Assembly (NCBI RefSeq): GCF_030816965.1
Contig: NZ_JAUSYQ010000002.1
Coordinates: 5,942,001 to 6,006,000 of the forward strand
Length of the DNA: 64,000 nucleotides
Direction: 5' to 3'
DNA from: Streptomyces canus
Lineage (GTDB): Bacteria; Actinomycetota; Actinomycetes; Streptomycetales; Streptomycetaceae
The notes under the pieces are model-generated. The model saw only the letters and a list, made by a program, of their open reading frames with translations. It had not been told where the DNA came from and made no database searches. A program made the position numbers and the translations under genes. Positions 18,844-27,084 of the stretch are shown piece after piece (positions within the stretch are counted from its first letter, which is position 1; the number at the start of each line of letters is the position of its first letter).

Positions 18844-18867
18844 CTCCCCTCCCTGAAGGGAGGGGAG
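18844..18867. ncRNA. Right-end hairpin, likely part of a TnpB omega-RNA
   Basis: An 11-bp perfect stem with a GA loop lies 36 bp beyond the tnpB stop codon. In characterised TnpB elements the guide (omega) RNA covers the 3' end of tnpB and the right end, and the bases after the right end act as guide. On that model the guide would be the sequence immediately below 18840, the PucR promoter flank. This is inferred. Confidence 0.4.
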
Positions 18868-18902
18868 TCCTCATCCTCCAGGGTTGATCGGGGATTCCTG
18901 GC

Positions 18903-20132
18903 TCACGCTGCCAGGCAGGGCAGCGCCCCGCCTGGTCTTACGCGATCAGCACCAGCCGGGTCGAGGCCTGCCCGGACCAGCATGACGCGTGCCGAGTTCT
19001 TGTCCCTAGGGGACACGGCTCTGCACGCGGTGCAGGCATATGTTCGTTCCGAGAGGGGTAGTGCGTGCTTGGTTCTCGCTCCGCACCGTGCGCAGTCCAT
19101 CGTGGTGTGCGCGGGGTGTACCAGGTGCACGGCACGGCCGTGCTTGCGGCCCATCTCGATCAGGGCCTGTTTGGTGGTGCCGATCGCCGCGTCGGCGGCC
19201 TTGCGCGCCATGGTCGTCCTGGCCAGGAAATTCGGCTTGAAGTCCTCCACAGCGATGGCGTCGTGGTCGCGGACCACGCGCTTGGCCCACTTGCGGCCGG
19301 TGTCCTGCCGCTGCCGGGCCACCTTCTTGCATGCCTTGGACCGCAGCTTCTTCGCTTCGCGATAGCCCTTCGATCCGGCCCGCCCCTTCTTCGGCTTGCG
19401 CCGGGCCATCATCCGGTCGTACCGGGTCAGCTTCGTCCGGGCCTTCTTGCCGTGCTCGGCGTGGGGCAGGTCGTGCGCGTCGCTGGTGGTGGTCGCGGTC
19501 TCCTTCACGCCCCAGTCGATGCCGATCACTGCTCCCGTTTCGGGCAGCAGTTGGATTTCCGCCGGGACGACGAAGCTGGCGTACCAGTGCCCCACGCAGT
19601 CCTGATGGACACGGACGCTGGACGGTTCGGCCGGGAGTTCCCGCGACCACACGGGCGTCAGCACGATCCCGCCCGCGAGGTGCAGCTTGCCGTCCTTGAG
19701 GCGGAAGCCGCGCTTGGTGTAGTTGAGAGTGGGCAGCGCCTCGCGCTTCTTCTTCCACTTCGGCATGCCGGCCCGGCGGTGCATGGGCAGCCGTTCCCTG
19801 ATGTCCTTCTGCGCCTTGCCCCTGGACTTGCCGAAGTCGCGGATCAACTGCTGCTGCGGAACGCTGGAACCCTCACGCAGCCACGCGTTCGCCTTACGGG
19901 CTTCGGTCAGCATCTTGTCGAGCTGAGCCGGACCGCAGGTGCGCTGGTCCACGCCTTCAGGCCGGTTCTTGTTCCACAGGTGCGTCTGCTTCGACTTCGC
20001 ACAGCACTCGTTCCAGATCCACCGGCACCGGTCCCACTCCGCCAGCAGCAGCGTGCGGGCGGTGGACGACACACGCAGACGGAAGGCGTACCGGGCATGC
20101 CCCGCTCCGTCGGCCCCTGCTGCTTCCGCCAC
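18903..20132 (-). CDS. tnpB: TnpB RNA-guided nuclease (IS200/IS605 OrfB)
   Basis: This is a 409-residue TnpB. The split RuvC site appears intact: Asp 206 in VIGIDWGVKE, Glu 296 in IAVEDFKPNF, and Asp 377 in SPRDKNSARVM. The zinc finger C347-C350 / C367-C370 (DCARCG, ACTAC) lies between the last two. The N-terminal oligonucleotide-binding part (RYAFRLRVSS, WDRCRWIWNEC) is present, so the gene is not truncated. The GTG at 20132 has a purine-rich GGGGTGAGG upstream and gives normal length; the frame is open to 20201. TnpB cuts DNA under omega-RNA guidance and helps the element persist at its site. No tnpA gene is present, so mobility would need one in trans. Confidence 0.93.
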   Translation of the reverse strand: MAEAAGADGAGHARYAFRLRVSSTARTLLLAEWDRCRWIWNECCAKSKQTHLWNKNRPEGVDQRTCGPAQLDKMLTEARKANAWLREGSSVPQQQLIRDFGKSRGKAQKDIRERLPMHRRAGMPKWKKKREALPTLNYTKRGFRLKDGKLHLAGGIVLTPVWSRELPAEPSSVRVHQDCVGHWYASFVVPAEIQLLPETGAVIGIDWGVKETATTTSDAHDLPHAEHGKKARTKLTRYDRMMARRKPKKGRAGSKGYREAKKLRSKACKKVARQRQDTGRKWAKRVVRDHDAIAVEDFKPNFLARTTMARKAADAAIGTTKQALIEMGRKHGRAVHLVHPAHTTMDCARCGARTKHALPLSERTYACTACRAVSPRDKNSARVMLVRAGLDPAGADRVRPGGALPCLAA

Positions 20133-20318
20133 GCCCTCACCCCCGTCCACGTTTCCGGCCACCCGAGCTCTTCCGGGCGACCGTACGTGCGAGATCCACA
20201 CACCCGCGCCCCTATCTCGCCACGATCACCCCCATCGGTGAACGCGGGCACACGTGTTTGCCTGCACCTCCTCCGCCGGGCAAGCCGCAGGGGCGCTCCG
20301 CACCCGGGAAGCAGGACG

Positions 20319-20339
20319 CAGCGACGCTCCGCGTCGCTG
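20319..20339. repeat. Hairpin at the presumed left end of the TnpB element
   Basis: CAGCGACG and CGTCGCTG form an 8-bp stem with a five-base loop. It sits 190 bp upstream of tnpB and 66 bp before the cytosine deaminase gene, where a left-end hairpin of an IS605-type element would be expected. Confidence 0.4.
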
Positions 20340-20404
20340 TCACGAGATGCGATTACTCCCCGGCGTGAACGCCAGGGCCTCCTCACAAGAGACCGAGTGA
20401 AATC

Positions 20405-20869
20405 ATGGACCCAATCGACGTGGACCAGGTGACCATACGCACCTGGCTCGCCACCGCCGTCGAGGAGGCCCGCGCCGGGCTCGCCGAGGGCGGCATCCCC
20501 ATCGGGGCCGCGCTCTACGGCGCCGACGGCACCCTCCTCGGGCGCGGCCACAACCGGCGCGTCCAGGACGACGACCCCTCCATGCACGCGGAGACGGCCG
20601 CTTTCCGGGCGGCGGGACGGCAGCGGTCGTATCGCGGCACGACGATGGTGACCACCCTCTCGCCGTGCTGGTACTGCTCCGGTCTGGTCCGGCAGTTCGG
20701 GATCGGGCGGGTCGTCGTCGGGGAGGCCGCCACCTTCCACGGCGGGCACGACTGGCTGGCCGAGCACGGTGTGGAGATCGTGCTCGTCGACGATCCCGAG
20801 TGCGTCCGTCTGATGCGCGACTTCATCGAGAGGAACCCGGCACTGTGGAACGAGGACATCGGTGAATGA
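20405..20869 (+). CDS. Cytosine deaminase, fungal Fcy1-like (CDA fold)
   Basis: This 154-residue zinc deaminase has the HAE motif (His 61, Glu 63) and SPCWYC (Cys 88, Cys 91). It recalls yeast Fcy1 rather than the bacterial amidohydrolase CodA: GGIPIGAAL, GRGHNRR, VVVGEAATF, VLVDDPEC, and the ending WNEDIGE have close counterparts in Fcy1, from memory. It should convert cytosine to uracil and ammonia in the cytoplasm. Its stop overlaps the next gene by eight bases. An NCS1 permease of the cytosine type lies downstream and a PucR regulator lies across the TnpB insertion, which supports pyrimidine-base salvage. A guanine or other nucleobase deaminase is less likely. Confidence 0.88.
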   Translation: MDPIDVDQVTIRTWLATAVEEARAGLAEGGIPIGAALYGADGTLLGRGHNRRVQDDDPSMHAETAAFRAAGRQRSYRGTTMVTTLSPCWYCSGLVRQFGIGRVVVGEAATFHGGHDWLAEHGVEIVLVDDPECVRLMRDFIERNPALWNEDIGE

Positions 20870-21836
20870 CACCCCCCAACCCCGCATCCCGACCATCGAC
20901 CTGCGGCCCTGGCTCTCCGGGGACCCCGACGCCCGCACCGCCGTCGCCCGCACCCTGGACGAGGCCCTCCAGACCGCCGGGTTCTTCCTGGTCACCGGAC
21001 ACGGCGTCGACCCGGCGCTGCGCTCCCGGATCCGGGAGGCCGCGCGGACGTTCTTCCGGATGCCCGTGGACGTCAAGCAGCCGTACTCCGCGAAGGTCGG
21101 CGGCCGCGGCTGGCTCGGTCCCGGCGCCGAGGCCAACGGCTACTCGGAGGGCACCGAGACCCCGCCGGACCTGAAGGAGTCCCTGACCTTCGCCACCCAC
21201 GAGCCCTTCGAGGACCCGGTCGTCAACGCGGAGTGGTACGCGCCGAACGTCTGGCCCGCCGAGGTGCCCGAGCTCCAGACGCTGTGCGAGGAGTACCTGG
21301 AGCGGATGGCCGAGCTGGAGAAGCGGCTTCTGTCACTCCTCGGCGAGGCCCTCGGGCTCGAACCCGACTTCTTCTCCCGGCACATGGACCATCCGACGTA
21401 CGGCTTCAACATCAACTGGTACCCGGGCACGGAGGTGATCGGGGAGCCGCAGCCGGGCCAGTTCCGCATCGGCCCGCACACCGACTTCGGCACGGTGACG
21501 ATCCTCGACCGGCAGGCCGGCAAGGGCGGGCTCCAGGTGTTCACGGACGAGGGCGGCTGGGAGGACGCGCCCTTCGACCCGGACGCCTTCACCATCAACA
21601 TCGGTGATTTGATGGCCCGTTGGACGGGAGACCGGTGGCGGTCCGGACGGCACCGGGTGCTGCCGCCCCCGGCCGACGCGCCCGCCGAGGAGCTGATGTC
21701 CCTCGTCTACTTCGGTGAGTGCACCCCGGGCACGACCGTCGAGGCGGTACCGGCACCGGTCGGGCGGGTGGCGCACGAACCCGTCGACTCCCACGTGTAC
21801 TTGAGGGCGAAGCTGGACTCGATCACGGTCGACTGA
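20862..21836 (+). CDS. Isopenicillin-N-synthase-family non-haem iron oxygenase
   Basis: This 324-residue protein has the DIOX_N domain (IPTIDLRPWLSG, GFFLVTGHGVD) and the double-stranded beta-helix with iron ligands His 206 and Asp 208 (GPHTDFGT) and His 264 (SGRHRV). The usual RXS motif that holds the 2-oxoglutarate carboxylate would fall at 278-280, but reads LMS, so the Arg is replaced by Leu. It overlaps the cytosine deaminase gene by eight bases and must be co-translated with it, which points to a nucleobase-related oxidation. The reaction is unknown. Secondary-metabolite oxygenases share the fold, but no biosynthetic cluster is nearby. Confidence 0.88.
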   Translation: MNDTPQPRIPTIDLRPWLSGDPDARTAVARTLDEALQTAGFFLVTGHGVDPALRSRIREAARTFFRMPVDVKQPYSAKVGGRGWLGPGAEANGYSEGTETPPDLKESLTFATHEPFEDPVVNAEWYAPNVWPAEVPELQTLCEEYLERMAELEKRLLSLLGEALGLEPDFFSRHMDHPTYGFNINWYPGTEVIGEPQPGQFRIGPHTDFGTVTILDRQAGKGGLQVFTDEGGWEDAPFDPDAFTINIGDLMARWTGDRWRSGRHRVLPPPADAPAEELMSLVYFGECTPGTTVEAVPAPVGRVAHEPVDSHVYLRAKLDSITVD

Positions 21837-21936
21837 GGAGAGCGCGGCCGGAGCGGGGGTCCCCGTAGGCCTTCCGGCTACGGGGGATACAGTGCGACGG
21901 CCGTTTTCCGGGGCGGCCGTCGCAGCTGGGGGAGAC

Positions 21937-22755
21937 ATGAGGAAAGCCGTACAGGGACTGCTGGTCACGGCGACCGCCCTCGTCGCCGCGGCCGCCGGAG
22001 TCGGCGGCACCCTGCTCCACCAGCGGATCACCGCCCCGGACACCTCGGCCGTCGACGCGCAGGCCGCCGCGCTCGCGCAGGACCTGCGCCAGGACCTGAC
22101 CGCCGGCTTCCACTCGGCGGGCGGTGGCACCTACGGTGGGCAGTTCACCGAGGGCACCCTCGTCGCCCAGACCGAGGAACACGGCGGGGCCCTGCTGAGC
22201 GTCCGTTCTGCGGGCCTCTCCCACACGGCCGAGGTGATGCTGGGCCTGGTGCCGCCCACCGGGACCACCGTCGACGCCGACGCCTACCCGGTCCGCTGCT
22301 ACCGCCTCACCTTCGCCCGCGGTGCCCACAGTGTGCGGCGGACCACCTTCAGCTGCCCGGCCACCCAGGCGGACGGCCGCCCGGGCAGCCTCGCCGCACA
22401 GATGGGCGGACTGCTCGCCCGGCAGCCCGCCACCGCGAGCGCCTACCGCAAGATGTCGGCCGCCGGCTACGACCACACCGCTGACGGCGCCACCCGCTTC
22501 CTGACCGACAAGCGCCTGGTCTCCGCCGCGGACACGGTGACCGGCCTCTCCGGCAGGGAGGCCGGCACCGGCGTCTACGCCGTGGCCCTGCGCGTCAACG
22601 GCGTCTGCCACTACCTGCGTATGGACTCCGGGTCCTCCGCCGCCGGGCTGATCCCCCTGTGGGCCGCCCCGGCCGACGAACAGCGCACCTGCCGGGCTCA
22701 ACAGGCGGTCACGGCCTCCGCGTTGTACGGGAGCGACCCGGCGAAGGAGGGCTGA
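21937..22755 (+). CDS. Membrane-anchored or secreted hypothetical protein
   Basis: I do not recognise this 272-residue protein. It begins with one hydrophobic helix (VQGLLVTATALVAAAAGVGG) that may serve as a signal anchor, so the rest should be extracytoplasmic. The body has conserved-looking Cys at CYRLTF, FSCPAT, GVCHYL and RTCRAQ, which could form disulfides outside the cell. The ATG at 21937 has GGGGGAG a few bases upstream. It follows the oxygenase gene by 100 bp in the same direction and is convergent with the permease gene, four bases apart. A link to nucleobase uptake is only suggested by position. Confidence 0.8.
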   Translation: MRKAVQGLLVTATALVAAAAGVGGTLLHQRITAPDTSAVDAQAAALAQDLRQDLTAGFHSAGGGTYGGQFTEGTLVAQTEEHGGALLSVRSAGLSHTAEVMLGLVPPTGTTVDADAYPVRCYRLTFARGAHSVRRTTFSCPATQADGRPGSLAAQMGGLLARQPATASAYRKMSAAGYDHTADGATRFLTDKRLVSAADTVTGLSGREAGTGVYAVALRVNGVCHYLRMDSGSSAAGLIPLWAAPADEQRTCRAQQAVTASALYGSDPAKEG

Positions 22756-22759
22756 GCGG

Positions 22760-24151
22760 TCATCGCGCCGGTGACCGCCTGCGCAGCGCCGCGTACAGCA
22801 GCGCGCTCAGCGCGAAGCCGACCACGGGGGTGATGTCCCCGAACGACGGCCAGTGCTCCGGTACGTAGCCGACGTAGTCCTCCTGGTTGGAGAAGAGCGG
22901 CACGGAGACCGCCACGCCGATCAACAGGGCCGCAAGACCCGGCCAGTTGGTGAAGGAGCGGTCGGTCAGACGGGCCGCCGACTGCTCCTGGGGCACCCGC
23001 GCCCGCAGCCACCGCTCCACCAGGACCACACCCAGCCACGGCGCCACCCAGTACGCGATCACCAGCAGGAACGCCTCGTACGCCGCCCCCGCGTCCGAGA
23101 GCGACGCCCACGCCGCCGCCGTACCGGCGACCCCGGACACCACGACCAGCACGCTCCGGCTCAGCCAGGCGGGCAGGTTCAGGCCGAAGGAGGCGATGGA
23201 GATCGCGCCGGAGTACACGTTGAGGGCGTTCGCCGAGATCGCGCCCAGGATGATCGCGAGCAGCACCAGGTCGCCGAGCCAGCCCGGGAGATGGCCGGTG
23301 AAGGCCGCCGTCGGGGTCGCGTCCTTGGGGGCCACGATGGTCGCCGAGGCCGCGCCGATCACCGCGACCACGGTGACCGACAGGAACAGGCCGAGCGCCG
23401 GGTACAGGACCGTCCTGGCCTTGTTCGCCGTACGGGGGAGATAGCGCGAGTAGTCCGAGGCGTACGGGTTCCAGCCGGCCGCGTAGCCCCAGGCCGCGCT
23501 GAACGCGAGCAGGAAGCCGCCGATTCCGCCGCCCGTGCCGCCCCCGCCGAGGTGCGCGTCCTTGAAGGTCCACACCCCGGCCAGCAGGAAGATCACCGCG
23601 AGGGCGGGGAAGGCGTACTTCTCGAAGACGTGGACGAAGTTGTGGCCGATGAAACCGATGAGGATCTCGGCGGCCACCACGAGGAGGAGGGACGGCAGCG
23701 GTCGTAGCCCGGTCAGGGTGTTGAGCGCGAAGGCCGCGCTCACACTGTTGACCGCGAACCAGCCGACGCCCGCCACCAGGCCGTTGGCCGCGGCGGGCAG
23801 GATGTTGCCGCGGTGGCCGAAGGAGAGGCGGCCGATCACCATCTGCGGCACCCCGAACCGCGGCCCGTCCAGGGACAGCACGCCCTGGGTGAGCGCGCCG
23901 AGCGCGGTGCCGAGCACGATGGCAGCCGTGGCCTGCCAGAAGCTCAGACCGAAGAAGAGGACCGCGATCACACCTATGAAGACGGTCGCGAACTCGATGT
24001 TCGGAGAGGCCCAGGTCCACAGCAGTTGCAGCGGACCGCCGTGGCGTTCGGACTCGGGGATGGGTTCCGAGCCCGCCGACTCGACGGCGATGACCTTGTC
24101 ACCATAGGCGGGGGCGAGGGTGCCGGCGGAGTCGGCGGGAGCTGTCGTCAT
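22760..24151 (-). CDS. NCS1-family purine/cytosine permease
   Basis: This transporter of about 463 residues belongs to the nucleobase-cation symporter-1 family, cytosine-permease branch. It has around 12 membrane helices, with family features such as SPNIEFATVFIGVIAVLFFG, RFGVPQMVIGRLSFGHRGN, and NPYASDYSRYLPR. It would import cytosine with protons for the deaminase encoded at 20405. The start is ambiguous. ATG 24151 begins MTTAPADSAG, while ATG 24172 has AGGA upstream and would make codon 5 a TTA (24158-24160). If the longer form is used, expression may depend on the bldA tRNA. The gene is convergent with the hypothetical gene at 21937. Confidence 0.9.
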   Translation of the reverse strand: MTTAPADSAGTLAPAYGDKVIAVESAGSEPIPESERHGGPLQLLWTWASPNIEFATVFIGVIAVLFFGLSFWQATAAIVLGTALGALTQGVLSLDGPRFGVPQMVIGRLSFGHRGNILPAAANGLVAGVGWFAVNSVSAAFALNTLTGLRPLPSLLLVVAAEILIGFIGHNFVHVFEKYAFPALAVIFLLAGVWTFKDAHLGGGGTGGGIGGFLLAFSAAWGYAAGWNPYASDYSRYLPRTANKARTVLYPALGLFLSVTVVAVIGAASATIVAPKDATPTAAFTGHLPGWLGDLVLLAIILGAISANALNVYSGAISIASFGLNLPAWLSRSVLVVVSGVAGTAAAWASLSDAGAAYEAFLLVIAYWVAPWLGVVLVERWLRARVPQEQSAARLTDRSFTNWPGLAALLIGVAVSVPLFSNQEDYVGYVPEHWPSFGDITPVVGFALSALLYAALRRRSPAR

Positions 24152-24232
24152 GCGAGGTAAGTGTCCGGACATCGCGTCCTGCCGCCCAGGGGCGCATTGT
24201 CCGCTTCGGGAGGCTTGCCGACGTACACCTTG

Positions 24233-24625
24233 TCAGGTGGCGTCCTTGGGGTCCTCCCCGGACTCGCGGCGCTTCAGCTCCTCCTCGCGGCGGCGCAGGT
24301 CGGCCTCCCAGTCCTTGAGGAGCGCCTCGTCCTTCTTGTGGTCCGCCTTGAGGGAGTTCAGGAACTCGGGGTTGTCGTCGGGAGCGACGTACTGCATGCG
24401 GTGGTTGCGGTGCCACTCCGAGGGGGTGCGGCCGTTCGGCGGCGGGGTGCGCAGCTTGCCGGCCGCGAGCCAGGCTACGGGGCCGACGATCCAGAACAGC
24501 AGGATGATGAAGACCCAAGCGATCTTGGGAAGGTGCTTGGCCTCGTCCTCGGGGGTGTTGAGGCAGTCGATGAACGCGTAGATCGTCAGCGCCAGCGGGA
24601 TCAGGTACATCAGCAGCCGGAACAT
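24233..24625 (-). CDS. PLDc_N-type small membrane protein
   Basis: This 130-residue protein has two N-terminal membrane helices (FRLLMYLIPLALTIYAFIDC and IAWVFIILLFWIVGPVAWLA) in the arrangement of the phospholipase-D-nuclease N-terminal (PLDc_N) domain. A hydrophilic charged tail of coiled-coil-like type follows (KADHKKDEALLKDWEADLRR). Such proteins are common beside menaquinone genes in Streptomyces but have no assigned function. The ATG at 24625 lies 87 bp from the divergent UbiD-type gene. Confidence 0.82.
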   Translation of the reverse strand: MFRLLMYLIPLALTIYAFIDCLNTPEDEAKHLPKIAWVFIILLFWIVGPVAWLAAGKLRTPPPNGRTPSEWHRNHRMQYVAPDDNPEFLNSLKADHKKDEALLKDWEADLRRREEELKRRESGEDPKDAT

Positions 24626-24712
24626 GTGCTTTTGGCCCCCAGGGAACGTTGTGTGGAGCCTGTGACAGGCCCCTGACGGGGTCAGGGTAGCGGCTCGGGG
24701 ATACTGGACCCC

Positions 24713-26170
24713 ATGGCTTACGACGATCTTCGCTCCCTGCTCAGGGCACTGGAACGCGAGGGAGACCTCAAGCGGATCAAGGCCGAGGTCGACCCGTATC
24801 TCGAGGTCGGGGAGATCGTCGACCGGGTGCAGAAGGCGGGCGGTCCCGCGCTGCTCTTCGAGAACGTCCGCGGGTCCGCGATGCCGCTCGCCATGAACGT
24901 CTTCGGGACCGACCGGCGGCTCCTGAAAGCCCTCGGCCTGAAGTCGTACGGCGACATCTCCGAGAAGATCGGCGGACTGCTGCGGCCCGAACTGCCGCAC
25001 GGCTTCGTGGGCGTGCGCGAGGCGTTCGGGAAGCTCGGCGCGATGACACACGTACCGCCGAAGAAGGTGAAGTCCGGGGACGCCCCGGTCCAGGAGGTCG
25101 TCCTCACCGGCGACGACGTCGATCTCGACCGGCTCCCCGCCCTCTTCACCTGGCCACAGGACGGCGGGTCCTTCTTCAACCTGGGCCTGACCCACACCAA
25201 GGACCCGGAGTCCGGGATCCGCAACCTCGGTCTGTACCGCCTGCAACGCCACGACAAGCGCACGATCGGCATGCACTGGCAGATCCACAAGGACAGCCGC
25301 AACCACTACCAGGTCGCGGCCCGGCGGGGCGAACGCCTCCCGGTGGCCATCGCCTTCGGCTGCCCGCCCGCGGTCACCTACGCCTCCACGGCCCCGCTCC
25401 CCGGCGACATCGACGAGTACCTCTTCGCCGGGTTCATCGCGGGCAAGCGGATCGAGATGGTGGACTGCAAGACGGTCCCGCTCCAGGTCCCGGCGCAGGC
25501 CGAGGTGGTCATCGAGGGGTGGCTGGAGCCGGGCGAGATGCTGCCGGAGGGCCCCTTCGGCGACCACACCGGGTTCTACACCCCGCAGGAGCCGTTCCCG
25601 GCGCTGAAGATCGACTGCGTGACGATGCGGAAGCGGCCGCTGCTCCAGTCGATCGTCGTAGGCCGCCCCCCGACCGAGGACGGACCGCTGGGCCGTGCGA
25701 CAGAACGGTTCTTTCTCCCGTTGCTGAAGATCATCGTGCCGGACATCGTGGACTACCACCTGCCCGAGGCGGGCGGTTTCCACAACTGCGCGATCGTCTC
25801 GATCGACAAGAAGTACCCCAAGCACGCGCAGAAGGTGATGCACGCGGTCTGGGGGGCACACATGATGTCCCTGACCAAGCTGATCGTGGTCGTCGACTCC
25901 GACTGCGACGTGCACGATCTGCACGAGGTCGCCTGGCGAGCCCTTGGCAACACGGACTACGCCCGTGATCTCTCGGTCGTCGAGGGACCCGTCGATCACC
26001 TCGACCATGCCTCCTACCAGCAGTTCTGGGGCGGCAAGGCGGGCATCGACGCGACGAGGAAGTGGCCCGAGGAGGGCTACACACGGGACGGCGGCTGGCC
26101 CGACATGGTGCTGTCCGACCCGGAGACGGCGGCGAAGGTCGACCGCCGGTGGAAGGAGTACGGCCTGTGA
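24713..26170 (+). CDS. mqnL: UbiD-family decarboxylase of menaquinone biosynthesis
   Basis: This 485-residue protein is a prenyl-FMN-dependent decarboxylase of the UbiD family, recognisable by DVDLDRLPALFTWPQDGG, NLGLYRLQRHDKRTIGMH, and the E(X)PFGDHTGFY region (EGPFGDHTGFYTPQEPFP). In the futalosine route it should remove the carboxylate from the prenylated 6-naphthoate intermediate. The next gene (UbiA-type) starts inside its stop codon (GTGA at 26167). The UbiX homologue that would make its cofactor is encoded at 27770. I use mqnL from the literature naming as I recall it. The family assignment is firmer than the symbol. Confidence 0.92.
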   Translation: MAYDDLRSLLRALEREGDLKRIKAEVDPYLEVGEIVDRVQKAGGPALLFENVRGSAMPLAMNVFGTDRRLLKALGLKSYGDISEKIGGLLRPELPHGFVGVREAFGKLGAMTHVPPKKVKSGDAPVQEVVLTGDDVDLDRLPALFTWPQDGGSFFNLGLTHTKDPESGIRNLGLYRLQRHDKRTIGMHWQIHKDSRNHYQVAARRGERLPVAIAFGCPPAVTYASTAPLPGDIDEYLFAGFIAGKRIEMVDCKTVPLQVPAQAEVVIEGWLEPGEMLPEGPFGDHTGFYTPQEPFPALKIDCVTMRKRPLLQSIVVGRPPTEDGPLGRATERFFLPLLKIIVPDIVDYHLPEAGGFHNCAIVSIDKKYPKHAQKVMHAVWGAHMMSLTKLIVVVDSDCDVHDLHEVAWRALGNTDYARDLSVVEGPVDHLDHASYQQFWGGKAGIDATRKWPEEGYTRDGGWPDMVLSDPETAAKVDRRWKEYGL

Positions 26171-27069
26171 GCAGCGCCTCCGCGGCACTCCCGCAACCGG
26201 GACGCACGAAAGCCTTCCTGCGGCTGGTGATGATCGAGCACTCGGTCTTCGCGCTGCCGTTCGCGTACATCGCCGCGCTCACCGCGATGTTCGAGTGGGA
26301 CCGGAACATCCACTGGGGGCGGCTGCTCCTGGTGACGATCTGCATGGTCGGCCTGCGCACCTTCGCGATGGCGGTCAACCGGATCATCGACCGGGAGATC
26401 GACGCGCGGAACCCCCGGACGGCACAGCGCGAGCTGGTCACCGGTGCGATGTCGGTGAAGCACGCCTGGACCGGTGCGCTGGTCGCGGTCGTGGTGTTCC
26501 TCGGCTCGGCGGCGCTGCTGAACCCGCTGTGCCTGGCGCTGGCCCCGGTCGCCGTCATCCCGATGGTGGTCTACCCGTACGGCAAGCGGTTCACGAACTT
26601 CCCCCAGGCCATCCTGGGTCTCGCCCAGGCCATGGGACCGGTGGGCGGCTGGCTCGCGATCACCGGGTCCTGGTCCTGGGACGCGGTCGTCCTGGGCCTC
26701 GCCGTCGGCATCTGGATCGGCGGGTTCGACCTGATCTACGCCTGCCAGGACGTGGAGACGGACCGGGAGATCGGCGTCATGTCGGTGCCGGCGCGCTTCG
26801 GTATCCCCGCGGCGATCTGGGGTGCCCGGGTCTGTCACTTCCTGACGATGTCCCTCCTCATCTGGTACGCCGTCGCCACGGAGGCGGGCGGGTTCTTCTG
26901 GGTGGGTCTGATGATCGTCGCCGGTGCGTTCGTCTACGAGCACTCGATCGTGCGGCCGCATGATCTGTCCCGCCTGAACCGGGCGTTCTTCAGCGTCAAC
27001 GGCTTCATCGGGATTGCCCTGTTCGTGTGTGCGCTGCTGGATCTGCTGGTGCGGGGACTGACGGTCTGA
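26167..27069 (+). CDS. mqnP: UbiA-family prenyltransferase of menaquinone biosynthesis
   Basis: This 300-residue membrane protein attaches the polyprenyl tail to the naphthoate ring. It has about eight or nine helices and both Asp-rich motifs: NRIIDREID and DVETDREIG. The GTG at 26167 overlaps the decarboxylase stop, so the pair is translationally coupled. A longer open frame from 26062 lies within the preceding gene and is not used. The position between UbiD and UbiX homologues, with mqnE nearby, places it in the futalosine pathway rather than in ubiquinone or haem O synthesis. Confidence 0.92.
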   Translation: MSSASAALPQPGRTKAFLRLVMIEHSVFALPFAYIAALTAMFEWDRNIHWGRLLLVTICMVGLRTFAMAVNRIIDREIDARNPRTAQRELVTGAMSVKHAWTGALVAVVVFLGSAALLNPLCLALAPVAVIPMVVYPYGKRFTNFPQAILGLAQAMGPVGGWLAITGSWSWDAVVLGLAVGIWIGGFDLIYACQDVETDREIGVMSVPARFGIPAAIWGARVCHFLTMSLLIWYAVATEAGGFFWVGLMIVAGAFVYEHSIVRPHDLSRLNRAFFSVNGFIGIALFVCALLDLLVRGLTV

Positions 27070-27084
27070 CACGGCCCCACGCCG

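Larger units (their letters stand above)
18835..20350 (-). mobile_element. IS200/IS605-type TnpB-only element (IS1341-like), approximate ends
   Basis: A tnpB gene without a neighbouring Y1 transposase is flanked by hairpins. At the 3' side of tnpB, CTCCCCTCCCT (18844-18854) pairs with AGGGAGGGGAG (18857-18867) around a two-base loop, as expected for a right end and for the omega-RNA 3' region. At the 5' side, CAGCGACG (20319-20326) pairs with CGTCGCTG (20332-20339). These elements leave no target duplication or terminal repeats, so the ends are estimates. The element sits between the PucR gene and the cytosine deaminase gene, apparently inside their shared promoter region. Confidence 0.65.

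Noticed and set aside
17412-24172. A beta-lactam-type biosynthetic cluster, because of the IPNS-like gene
   Set aside because: No NRPS, transferase or other biosynthetic genes are present, and the neighbours point to nucleobase use.
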